From assembly GCF_028288465.1 (NCBI RefSeq), contig NZ_JAQBNR010000051.1, positions 62,001 through 126,000 on the forward strand: 64,000 nucleotides of DNA, read 5' to 3'. Each line of letters opens with the position of its first letter. The first letter of the stretch is position 1. The position numbers were made by a program, and so were the translations under genes. Positions 42,830-50,774 of this stretch are shown here, one piece after another. The notes below the pieces were generated by a model. That model made no database searches, was not told the DNA's origin, and was given only the letters and a program-made list of their open reading frames with translations. This DNA comes from Ferruginibacter sp. GTDB taxonomy: Bacteria > Bacteroidota > Bacteroidia > Chitinophagales > Chitinophagaceae.

Positions 42830-43858
42830 ATGGAGCAAAAGCCAACAACGATTAAAGAAATAGCAAAACAACTGAACATTTCTTTTTCCACCGTTTCAAG
42901 AGCTTTGCATAATCACCCGAACATTGGCTTACGCACCAAGCTGCGTGTGCAGCAACTGGCCAAGGAATTAAATTATGAGCCCAACCAAACAGCAATTTTT
43001 TTTCAGCAACGAAAAACTTTTACCATCGGCGTTATCATTCCTGAACTGGCGGAAGCTTTTTTTTCAACCTCCATCAATGGCATTGAAGATACGGCTGAAA
43101 AAAATAAATACACGGTACTGCTCGGCCAGTCGCATGATAGTGAAGAAAGAGAAAAAAAGATTTTGGAAACTATGAAACAGCACCGGGTAGATGGTGTGAT
43201 CATTTCCATTTCAAAAAACACGGTCAATTACGAACATTTTGAAAGCCTGAAAAAATATGGTATCCCGGTAGTGTTTTTTGACCGCATTCCGAAGATGAGC
43301 GATATACACTATGTAAGTTCCAACATGATTTCAGGAACCCTGCAGGCGGTTTCTTTCCTCATTAAAAAAGGGCACCGGGTAATCGGCATGATCAATGGCC
43401 CGGAAAAATTACTGGCCAGCCAGGAAAGAAAGGAAGGCTACCAGCAGTCAATGACAAAAAGCCGTTTGAAGTTTGATCCATCCCTTGTGGTAAACAGTGA
43501 TCTTTCTTTAACAGGCACACAACTTGCCATGGAAGAACTGCTGAGTTCAAAGCGAAAACCTACTGCCATCGTTACCTTTAACGACTATGTAGCGCTGGAT
43601 GCCATCCAGTATGCGCAAAAAAGAAAACGAAAAATAAATAAGGATGTCTGTTTTGTAAGTTTTGCCAATTTACCCATCAGCAGCTACAGTGCCTACCCAC
43701 CGCTGGCTTCGGTAGAACAATACCCGTATATACAGGGTCAAAAAGCTACGGAGATTTTACTTGAACTGATGAATAAAAATAAAGACGAAAGCGGTCAAAA
43801 CGAAGTGTATTATAAGATCATCGTAGAATCGCAACTGGTACTGCATGAAAAGAAATAA
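42830..43858 (+). CDS. LacI-family regulator of the SusC/SusD locus
   Basis: 342 residues. The helix-turn-helix is at the start: TTIKEIAKQLNISFSTVSRA, with the hinge HPNIGLRTKLRVQQLAKELN. The ligand domain (from about 60) has TIGVIIPELAEAFFSTSING and FFDRIPK. It is followed by a terminator and converges on the SDR gene. The GCAAACGTTTTAC sites upstream of it and of susC fit the LacI rule of a central CG, so it is the likely controller of the whole locus (inference). Confidence 0.92.
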   Translation: MEQKPTTIKEIAKQLNISFSTVSRALHNHPNIGLRTKLRVQQLAKELNYEPNQTAIFFQQRKTFTIGVIIPELAEAFFSTSINGIEDTAEKNKYTVLLGQSHDSEEREKKILETMKQHRVDGVIISISKNTVNYEHFESLKKYGIPVVFFDRIPKMSDIHYVSSNMISGTLQAVSFLIKKGHRVIGMINGPEKLLASQERKEGYQQSMTKSRLKFDPSLVVNSDLSLTGTQLAMEELLSSKRKPTAIVTFNDYVALDAIQYAQKRKRKINKDVCFVSFANLPISSYSAYPPLASVEQYPYIQGQKATEILLELMNKNKDESGQNEVYYKIIVESQLVLHEKK

Positions 43859-43865
43859 GCAATAC

Positions 43866-43892
43866 AAAAAGCCCTGTGCACGGGCTCTTTTT
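43866..43892. terminator. Bidirectional terminator between lacI and SDR gene
   Basis: AAAAAGCCC / GGGCTCTTTTT hairpin with a 7-base loop and A/T tracts at both ends. Confidence 0.8.
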
Positions 43893-43929
43893 CCCCAACT
43901 AAAATAATTGAAAATATTGTTTACTAAAC

Positions 43930-44691
43930 CTAAAATGGTGAAGGGCTGATACAGGTCCATCCACCATCCACCACCAAACTTTGCCCGGTAATATGCCTCG
44001 CTTTTTCTGATACCAGGAACAACGCCGTATCGGCTATATCGGTAACCGTAGCGGCTCTTCCCATCGGTGTTATGCGGCTCCAGGTGGCTGCATATTCCGG
44101 ATCGTCCATGGTGCGTTCGGTTAGCGTTGCACCAGGCGCAATGGTATTTACATTGATTTTAAATTGTGATAATTCTATTACCAGATTTTTTGCCAGCATT
44201 TCCAGTGCAGCCTTGCTCATACCATATGCCGCCAAATCTTTATGCGCCTGGTGACCGGTAACCGAAGAGGTAAATAATAACGATCCGCCCGAAGCCTGTT
44301 TTTTCATTTGATTGGCTGCAGCCTGCGCTAAAAAGAAGGTGCCTCCAAGGTTCACCTGCATTACCCTGAAGAATGCTTCCGGAGTATAGGTAAAAAAATC
44401 ACCAAATAAAGTAATGCCGGCATTGGCGATTACAATATCAAGCTGGCCAAATTTGCTGACTGCGGTATCTACCATGCGTTGTATAAATACGGGGTCGCTT
44501 GCATCGCCCGAAAAAGCAATGCAGCTTGTACCGCCAGCAGCTATCACCCGTTGAACCGCTTGGTCAGCAAGGACTTCATCCACATCATTCAATAATACAT
44601 TGGCTCCTTCCCTTGCAAGCTGGCTGCATATTTCAAGGCCAATACCCTGTCCCGCCCCGGTTACAATCGCTGTTTTATTTTTGAAAGACAT
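43930..44691 (-). CDS. SDR-family oxidoreductase (glucose-1-dehydrogenase-like)
   Basis: 253 residues of the classical SDR type. Cofactor motif TGxxxGIG in IVTGAGQGIGLEICSQLA, Asn in VIANAGITLFG, catalytic Ser in LLFTSSVTGHQ, and YxxxK in AAYGMSKAALEML. C-terminal ITGQSLVVDGGWT is typical of sugar dehydrogenases. It may oxidise a sugar or sugar acid linked to the locus. It lies downstream of the IlvD/Edd dehydratase, across a 241-base spacer with inverted repeats. Confidence 0.92.
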   Translation of the reverse strand: MSFKNKTAIVTGAGQGIGLEICSQLAREGANVLLNDVDEVLADQAVQRVIAAGGTSCIAFSGDASDPVFIQRMVDTAVSKFGQLDIVIANAGITLFGDFFTYTPEAFFRVMQVNLGGTFFLAQAAANQMKKQASGGSLLFTSSVTGHQAHKDLAAYGMSKAALEMLAKNLVIELSQFKINVNTIAPGATLTERTMDDPEYAATWSRITPMGRAATVTDIADTALFLVSEKARHITGQSLVVDGGWTCISPSPF

Positions 44692-44696
44692 GTTCT

Positions 44697-44921
44697 TTAA
44701 GTTATAAGTTGTAAATGATAAGTGATAAGTTATAAGTTTTTAAGAGTTGTAGGTTATAAGTTTTAAGTTATAAGCTGCGGAGTCTTATGTTTTGATCCTT
44801 TTTAGTTGTCACAGGAGCGATATCAATATGGTTCTTTATACTTATTAGCCGGAAAAGATGCATACAGCTTCGAACCCGTGTGCGCTAACTTAAAACCTAT
44901 AACTTAAAACTTATAACTTTC
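44697..44921. repeat. AAGTTATAAG-type repeats forming an inverted pair
   Basis: Left part (44697-44775) has several copies of AAGTTATAAG and variants, ending AGGTTATAAGTTTTAAG-type. Right part (about 44887-44921) holds their reverse complement (ACTTAAAACCTATAACTT, then AAAACTTATAACTT), about 110 bases away. They could form a long imperfect hairpin between the two genes. Such low-complexity repeats are common in Bacteroidota intergenic DNA; no function known to me. Confidence 0.7.
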
Positions 44922-44932
44922 TTCATAACTCC

Positions 44933-46648
44933 TTAGTGCGAATCCCTGCTTACCTTATTGCCTGAACCTCCTTTTAAAAAATCCATGTCTGCGCCCAGGT
45001 GCGCCTGCTGTACATGTGTTTGATACAAGTGCACATAACCCCTTGTCTGCATCGTTTCTGTTTGCTTCCATGCCGCTTTGCGAACAGCCAGTTCTTCCTC
45101 ACTCACTTCCAGCTGCAATGTTCTGTTATGCGCATCCAGGCTGATGATATCGCCATTTTTTACCAGCGCCAACGGGCCACCCACGGCGGCCTCCGGTGAT
45201 ACATGCAACACGGTTGTTCCAAAACCTGTGCCGCTCATACGGCCGTCTGATATACGCACCATGTCTGTAACACCCTGTTCGAGTAACTTTTTTGGCAGCG
45301 TCATATTGCCTACTTCTGCCATGCCGGGATACCCTTTTGGGCCCACATTTTTTAATACCATAATGCTGGTTGCATCAATGTCCAGTGCAGGATCGTCTAT
45401 GCGTGCATGGTAGTCTTCTATATTTTCAAACACCACCGCTTTACCGGAATGTTTTAATAGAGCCGGTGTGGCTGCCGATGGCTTCATCACCGCACCATCG
45501 GGTGCAAGGTTTCCCTTTACTACCAGTATGCCCGACTCTGGTTTAAATGGTTCCTGCATGGTGCTGATAATATTGCGGTCATACACTTCTGCCGTCGCAC
45601 AGTTGTCGCCCATCATTTTCCCATTTACGGTTATCGCATCATTGTGAATAATGGCTTTCATTTCTTTGATCACCGCAGGTAAACCTCCGGAGTAATACAA
45701 GTCTTCCATATAGTTTTCACCTGATGGCTGAATGTTGGCCAGCAACGGTATTCCCTGGGAATACTTGTCAAAATCTTCAATGTTTAAATCAACACCAATG
45801 CGACCTGCAATGGCCAGCAGGTGAATGACAAAATTAGTAGATCCCCCCATGGCAGCATTGACCATGATGGCATTTTCAAAAGCCTTGCGAGTTAAAATTT
45901 TTGACATGGTGAGGTTTTCTTTTACCATATCCACAATACGCCGGCCGGATAGTTGAGAGAATACTTTCCGCCTGGCATCTGCAGCAGGTATGGAGGCATT
46001 GTTGGGCAGTGAAAGCCCGAGCGCCTCTACCATTACCGCCATAGTAGAAGCCGTGCCCATTACGGCGCAATGGCCCTGTGTCCGGGCCATGCAGGCTTCT
46101 GACTCCATAAATTCTTCTGTTGTAATTTGCCCCAGTTTATGGGCAGCATCAAAACGCCAGATGTCGGACGTACCGATATCTCTCCCCTTCCAATGGCCCT
46201 TTAACATAGGACCGCCCGAAATAACGAGTGTTGGGATATCTACGCTGCAGGCACCCATTACCAGCGAAGGCGTTGTTTTATCACACCCGCACAATAACAC
46301 TACGCCATCTACCGGGTTGGCACGGATAGATTCTTCCACATCCATGCTTACCAGGTTGCGGTATAACATGGCGGTTGGCTTTATCAGTGTTTCGCCTAGC
46401 GACATTACCGGAAATTCCACCGGGAAACCACCGGCTTCCAGCACGCCCTTTTTAACTGCTTCTGCCAGTTCCCTGAAATGCCCGTTGCAGGGTGTTAATT
46501 CACTCCAGGTGTTGCAGATGCCAATTACCGGCCTGCCATCAAACATATCTGGTGGTGCACCCTGGTTCTTCATCCATGCACGGTATATGAATCCATCCTT
46601 GTCTTTGCGGCCAAACCAGCTGGCGCTTCTTAATTTTTCGGGTTCCAT
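44933..46648 (-). CDS. IlvD/Edd-family sugar-acid dehydratase
   Basis: 571 residues of the dihydroxyacid/sugar-acid dehydratase family. The N-terminus ELTPCNGHFRELAEAVK and the iron-sulfur Cys residues are visible: near 45 in IGICNTWSEL, near 115 in VVLLCGCDKTTPSLV, and in ARTQGHCAVMGTASTM. The C-terminal part has RISDGRMSGTGFGTTVLHVS. This branch, lacking a signal peptide, includes L-arabonate, D-xylonate and gluconate dehydratases as well as IlvD; the SusC/D context favours a sugar acid (inference). A Dabb protein lies 68 bases upstream. Confidence 0.92.
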   Translation of the reverse strand: MEPEKLRSASWFGRKDKDGFIYRAWMKNQGAPPDMFDGRPVIGICNTWSELTPCNGHFRELAEAVKKGVLEAGGFPVEFPVMSLGETLIKPTAMLYRNLVSMDVEESIRANPVDGVVLLCGCDKTTPSLVMGACSVDIPTLVISGGPMLKGHWKGRDIGTSDIWRFDAAHKLGQITTEEFMESEACMARTQGHCAVMGTASTMAVMVEALGLSLPNNASIPAADARRKVFSQLSGRRIVDMVKENLTMSKILTRKAFENAIMVNAAMGGSTNFVIHLLAIAGRIGVDLNIEDFDKYSQGIPLLANIQPSGENYMEDLYYSGGLPAVIKEMKAIIHNDAITVNGKMMGDNCATAEVYDRNIISTMQEPFKPESGILVVKGNLAPDGAVMKPSAATPALLKHSGKAVVFENIEDYHARIDDPALDIDATSIMVLKNVGPKGYPGMAEVGNMTLPKKLLEQGVTDMVRISDGRMSGTGFGTTVLHVSPEAAVGGPLALVKNGDIISLDAHNRTLQLEVSEEELAVRKAAWKQTETMQTRGYVHLYQTHVQQAHLGADMDFLKGGSGNKVSRDSH

Positions 46649-46716
46649 AGTCTATTTTATTACAAGCAACAAATTACGCATATTGCCTGACTGACATTTA
46701 TTTTGTTTGAGGGCTA

Positions 46717-47010
46717 TTATTGCAATGGTTCATAATCAATCTCCAGAAAATCCTGCACGTACTTTACCCAATATTGCTGAATAAATTGTTGATGACGCGG
46801 ATGGCTGGAATACGCATCATACGATTGCTGGCTTTCAAACTCCATTGACAAGCCGAAATCAAAATTATTTTTTTTACTTGTTTGTTTAAGCATTTCAAAA
46901 TTAAGCACTCCTGGTATGTTGGATAGCGTTGCAGCTGCTGCAAAGAATGCCTTTTCTTCGGCACTATTTTTCAAGAAGGTTAAGGTAAAAATAACGGAAT
47001 GACGTATCAT
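46717..47010 (-). CDS. Dabb (stress-responsive A/B barrel) family protein
   Basis: 97 residues, the usual length. Start MIRHSVIFTLTFLKNS is the first strand, then FDFGLSMEFESQQSYDAYSS and HPRHQQFIQQYWVKYVQDFL carry the conserved His of the barrel. Such ferredoxin-like dimers bind small ligands or act as isomerases. It is probably in one operon with the downstream dehydratase. Confidence 0.85.
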   Translation of the reverse strand: MIRHSVIFTLTFLKNSAEEKAFFAAAATLSNIPGVLNFEMLKQTSKKNNFDFGLSMEFESQQSYDAYSSHPRHQQFIQQYWVKYVQDFLEIDYEPLQ

Positions 47011-47199
47011 ATATAGCCGAATTGTAAGCTGCGGTGATTTTATTCAAATTCCCTTATGGCAACTCAAAAAAACAAATAATCAGGCAAATAGCAAGCAGGT
47101 ATTTTTTTGTTGGATGATTTTTTTTGTTTCCCCAAGTGGGGGCCAGGTTTTGAAAGATGGACAAACCTTTTTAAAAAATCCATGCAACCAATTTGATTG

Positions 47200-47207
47200 T
47201 ATTTTTG
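47200..47207 (+). promoter_or_regulatory. -7 promoter box TATTTTTG
   Basis: Exact TAnnTTTG 17 bases before the lipoprotein start at 47224, which supports that start over an in-frame ATG at 47197. Confidence 0.5.
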
Positions 47208-47223
47208 TCAGCCTGTAAAAGCT

Positions 47224-47547
47224 ATGAAATATATTCTATTGCTGGCATTAGCGGGCCTGTTATCTTCCTGCAAAAAAGAAAAAGTTGTGGTGTATGCTAA
47301 TGAGGGCACGATTACAGGCATTGATTTGCGGGAATGCCCCTGTTTAGCGCAATGCCCGTGTGCATGTGGTAGCCTGGTTTTTCATTTTACAGATGGAACC
47401 GATAGTTCAAGGATGATTATAGACAACCCTGCTATATTTCAGTTACCAGATAACCCCCGGTTCCCGGTGCATGTAAAATTGAACTGGCAAAATACTTCGC
47501 GTTGCAATATGAAAGCGATTAAAGTGACAGATTATGCCACATTTTAA
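47224..47547 (+). CDS. Small Cys-rich lipoprotein
   Basis: 107 residues from ATG 47224. Lipobox in ALAGLLSSCKKEK. The mature part has LRECPCLAQCPCACGSLVFH with five Cys in a short stretch, then FPVHVKLNWQN. No family recognised. The clustered Cys could hold a metal or form disulfides; the role is unknown. Its 3' end converges on the TonB receptor. Confidence 0.7.
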   Translation: MKYILLLALAGLLSSCKKEKVVVYANEGTITGIDLRECPCLAQCPCACGSLVFHFTDGTDSSRMIIDNPAIFQLPDNPRFPVHVKLNWQNTSRCNMKAIKVTDYATF

Positions 47548-47608
47548 TTTCATTTCATCTGGAAAATACAATAAAAATTACTCCGGAAAACTATACCGGT
47601 TGAATGTG

Positions 47609-50176
47609 CTAGAACATATACGTTACCGCTGAGTAATAAAGTCCGCCAATAGAAGGTCCGCCCAGGAAAGAATAGTAATAACGATTCAACAGGTTGGTGG
47701 CACCCAGTTTTACGCTTACCCCTGGCTTTTTAAACTGGTAGTTCATTTGCACATCCATACTGCCATATGCAGGCACCTGGCCGTTTACCAAGAACGATTG
47801 CCAGTAATAACTGCTCTGCCATTTGTAAGTAATACCAGCACCAATGCCTTTATAAAGATGATCCGTTGAAAAGGTAATATTGGTGATCCATTTGGGTGTG
47901 TTAAAGCCATCTTCCAAACCATCATTACCGGTTTTTCTATCCAGCTTTGCATAAGCAACATTGGCATTGATGAGCAGGTTGCGCAGCAGGTTATATTTCA
48001 CACCAAGGCTGCCTCCATAATTGAACACGGTAGTTTTTGAATTGGTCCATAAGCGGTACCGGTCCTGCAGTTTATTATCATTTAAATAAAAAGGAATTGA
48101 ATCTGCAATGGCTGTTTTGGGCACACTTGCTTCTACCTGGGCAATAAATGAATGGTAGTGATTGTAATAAAAATCCACATCCACCAATAATTTTGATTCA
48201 GGAAACAATCCTTTATAACCAATCTCAAACGAGCTGATATGTTCCGGCACCAGGTAAGTGTAACTGTTTTTCGCCAGCATCGTTTGGTTCTTTTTAATGG
48301 CTGCAGCTTTGGTGAGTCCGCTGGTATTCACATCTTTTATTACTGCCGCTTTAAACGCATCAATCGATGATTTTAACCACGAGTTTTCAAACACACCATT
48401 GGACATTACTTTCAGCCCGCCCACTCTTTTTACACCACCGCTGTTTACGTTGCTAAAGCCTTCGAACAAACTGGGAAAACGGTAACCGCTCTGGTAAGAT
48501 ATACGGAAATTACCTTGGACGGACGGGGCATATACGGCTGAAAACCGCGGATTAAAAGTGGTATGAAAATAATCGTTTTTATCAGCTCGCAAAGTAGCGC
48601 CCAATTTTAGTTTTTTATTAAAGAATTGTTTTGTTACCGCCACAAAACCGCCGGTTTTACTGTACACCAAATTACTGTATGGATCCTGCTTTACCGGGTT
48701 GACAAAGTAATTGCCATCGGGTACAACAATATACGTTCTGTAATCAAAACCTGCCAGTAATTCTACCCGGGCATTCTTTTTTAAGTTGGATAAAAACGCG
48801 TCTGTTATATTAATTTGTCCGTCGATATTTACCAGGTTGGCTTTTACCCGAAGGGCAGCCCCTGTATCCCAGTTGTTGATGTTTTTTAATTTATCAAAGG
48901 TTGTTTTCCATGCGCTGCTGCCAGGCTCAAACCTGCCGGAATCGGCAAATGCCCTTGCCACCTGTAAAGCCCGCAGTACATCGGTGCCGGCCGCAACCGA
49001 ACTGTTAAACCGGCTGGTATAATTGCTAAACCAGTTATCATCACTTTTAAAAGCCTTGTCCATATTTTCCGCGATGGAGCGAAGGTTATAAGCATCACCG
49101 GTGTTTTCTGCATTCCAGTAGGCATGTGCAGTAACAGCCGATGTTTTTAACGTAACGCCTTGCTGCTGCACCTTATAATTTTCCAGCCTAAACCTGTTGG
49201 ACCGCTGGTAAATATTATCCAGTATGGCAAATTTGTAGGCGTATGTCAGTGTACTGTTTTTATTGATTTTATAAACCAGCGTTGCATCTGCCCTGGCATT
49301 TTGCAGGTCGTAATTGGCTACCTGCTTTTCATAATAACCGGTACGGGCCACTACATAGTTTTTGCCCTGCAATACAAGCGTTCGCCTGTTGGATGATTCA
49401 TTGCCATAACCATTTACCGGATCAATGGCCGGGTTATCTGCACCAATAAGGCCGGCGCTTGAATTTGCGGTAGTATTCAAATCTGTATGATCATCCGCCA
49501 CCCAATCATTTCCCTTAGTAAAAGTGGCGTTTATTTTAAAGGCAAATTTGGAAGAAAAAGCATGTGCAATGCGGAGACTGGTTTCAGAAAAAATGGAAGG
49601 ACTGCTGTTGTTATCATGTAAATGATTGACACCTGTTTTTTGTTGTACGCTTATTCCTTCGCTTGTAAAGGGATCTTTGGTAATAAAGTTGGCAAGGCCA
49701 TTGATCGTATTCATGCCGTACAAGGCAGACGCTGCACCCGGAATAATTTCCGCACTTTCTATGTCCAGGTCACCCGGTCCAAGCGCATTGGCGATAGGCG
49801 CCCCAAGGTGTGGCGCCTGTATGTCCATTCCATCTACCAGTTGTGCAAAACGTACGTTGGTAGTGTTGGCAAACCCTCTTGTATTAATTACCTTAAACCC
49901 CAGGCTGGGCGTAATCATCTGCACGCCCTTCACATTTTCAAGTGCATCAAAAAAAGAAGGAGAAGCTGAATTTTTAAAATATACCGTTGTTTGCTTTTCG
50001 ATACTCACCGGCGATTGCAATATATTTTCTGGTATTCTTGATGCCGTTACCACTACTTCATTCAGTACTGCAGCATGCATTGAATCGTTGCTATTTTTAT
50101 TTACCAGGCTGGTATCCTGCGCCGCAACCTGCGCCACAGAAAAATAACTTACAACAATTCCTGTAACAAATTTCAT
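47609..50176 (-). CDS. TonB-dependent receptor, candidate molybdate/tungstate uptake
   Basis: 855 residues. Signal peptide end near VAQVAAQ. No N-terminal carboxypeptidase-like domain; the TonB box is EVVVTASRIPENI, followed by plug motifs INTRGFANTTNVRFAQLVDG and SALYGMNTINGLANFITKDP. The long barrel ends in YYSAVTYMF. Substrate is not evident from the protein, but a ModE-type palindrome lies in its promoter and a ModE-like gene precedes it, pointing to molybdate or tungstate (inference). It is monocistronic in this window. Confidence 0.92.
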   Translation of the reverse strand: MKFVTGIVVSYFSVAQVAAQDTSLVNKNSNDSMHAAVLNEVVVTASRIPENILQSPVSIEKQTTVYFKNSASPSFFDALENVKGVQMITPSLGFKVINTRGFANTTNVRFAQLVDGMDIQAPHLGAPIANALGPGDLDIESAEIIPGAASALYGMNTINGLANFITKDPFTSEGISVQQKTGVNHLHDNNSSPSIFSETSLRIAHAFSSKFAFKINATFTKGNDWVADDHTDLNTTANSSAGLIGADNPAIDPVNGYGNESSNRRTLVLQGKNYVVARTGYYEKQVANYDLQNARADATLVYKINKNSTLTYAYKFAILDNIYQRSNRFRLENYKVQQQGVTLKTSAVTAHAYWNAENTGDAYNLRSIAENMDKAFKSDDNWFSNYTSRFNSSVAAGTDVLRALQVARAFADSGRFEPGSSAWKTTFDKLKNINNWDTGAALRVKANLVNIDGQINITDAFLSNLKKNARVELLAGFDYRTYIVVPDGNYFVNPVKQDPYSNLVYSKTGGFVAVTKQFFNKKLKLGATLRADKNDYFHTTFNPRFSAVYAPSVQGNFRISYQSGYRFPSLFEGFSNVNSGGVKRVGGLKVMSNGVFENSWLKSSIDAFKAAVIKDVNTSGLTKAAAIKKNQTMLAKNSYTYLVPEHISSFEIGYKGLFPESKLLVDVDFYYNHYHSFIAQVEASVPKTAIADSIPFYLNDNKLQDRYRLWTNSKTTVFNYGGSLGVKYNLLRNLLINANVAYAKLDRKTGNDGLEDGFNTPKWITNITFSTDHLYKGIGAGITYKWQSSYYWQSFLVNGQVPAYGSMDVQMNYQFKKPGVSVKLGATNLLNRYYYSFLGGPSIGGLYYSAVTYMF

Positions 50177-50225
50177 TGTTTATCTTTTATAGTCCCGGCA
50201 TAATTGGAGGAAGATTTGGAACAAG

Positions 50226-50255
50226 TTTCGTTATACCTGTTGAGGTATAACGAAA
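50226..50255. promoter_or_regulatory. ModE-type operator palindrome
   Basis: Perfect 13-bp arms TTTCGTTATACCT and AGGTATAACGAAA separated by GTTG. The core CGTTATA...TATAACG matches the arrangement known for Escherichia coli ModE sites (as upstream of modA). It lies immediately downstream of a -7 box and 50 bases before the receptor start, so binding would block transcription. Confidence 0.85.
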
Positions 50256-50256
50256 A

Positions 50257-50264
50257 CAAACATA
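50257..50264 (-). promoter_or_regulatory. -7 promoter box TATGTTTG
   Basis: Exact TAnnTTTG next to the ModE-type palindrome, driving the TonB receptor gene. Confidence 0.6.
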
Positions 50265-50280
50265 ATACCAAAATGGCATT

Positions 50281-50637
50281 TTAAAAAATAAAATGCTGTG
50301 TTTGCTGTGCAAGCAATTGCTGAAATTTTTTATTGAAGCTGTTGAAGAGGGTAATATATTGTTCGCCTTTTTCTGTGACAGTTGCCTTGCCACCACCCTT
50401 GCCACCCCGCGTTGAAATTACCAGGGGCGTTTGTGCCTTGGTGTTCATGTCATCTATTAACTGCCAGGCCTGCCTGTAACTCATTTCCATCGCCATAGCA
50501 GCCTGCCGAATGGAGCCGTACTGTTTAATTTTTTCAAGTAGTTCTATGCGGCCCTTGCCAACCAGTTTTCCCTCAGCGGTACTGATCCAGATACGTCCGT
50601 CGGCTACAAGGGATAGTTTCTTTTTTGAAGCAGGCAT
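50281..50637 (-). CDS. ModE-like winged-helix regulator
   Basis: 118 residues, only the DNA-binding domain of ModE-type proteins: KLVGKGRIELLEKIKQYGSI, then RQAAMAMEMSYRQAWQLIDD, then PLVISTRGGKGGGKATVTEK, the GGKGGG wing being diagnostic. The C-terminal molbindin (ligand) domain of Escherichia coli ModE is absent, as in many bacterial relatives. Its own promoter is not clear. It lies just upstream of the operator and TonB receptor, so it is their likely controller; how it senses ligand without a molbindin domain is open. Confidence 0.88.
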   Translation of the reverse strand: MPASKKKLSLVADGRIWISTAEGKLVGKGRIELLEKIKQYGSIRQAAMAMEMSYRQAWQLIDDMNTKAQTPLVISTRGGKGGGKATVTEKGEQYITLFNSFNKKFQQLLAQQTQHFIF

Positions 50638-50774
50638 TATCTTGTTTTATACTACGATTAATTGCGCTAAGTTAAAGCAGTTTACTAAACTTCGCCACTG
50701 CACAACAGGCCCAATTTTAAATTGCATGAAATGACGTTTAAGGGAATAAAAATAATTTTCAGGTAACTTTACGC

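Noticed and set aside
45990..46694. 234-codon open frame opposite the IlvD/Edd gene
   Set aside because: Antisense shadow; composition typical of complementary codons.
49626..50147. 173-codon open frame opposite the TonB receptor
   Set aside because: Antisense shadow; runs across the receptor plug region.
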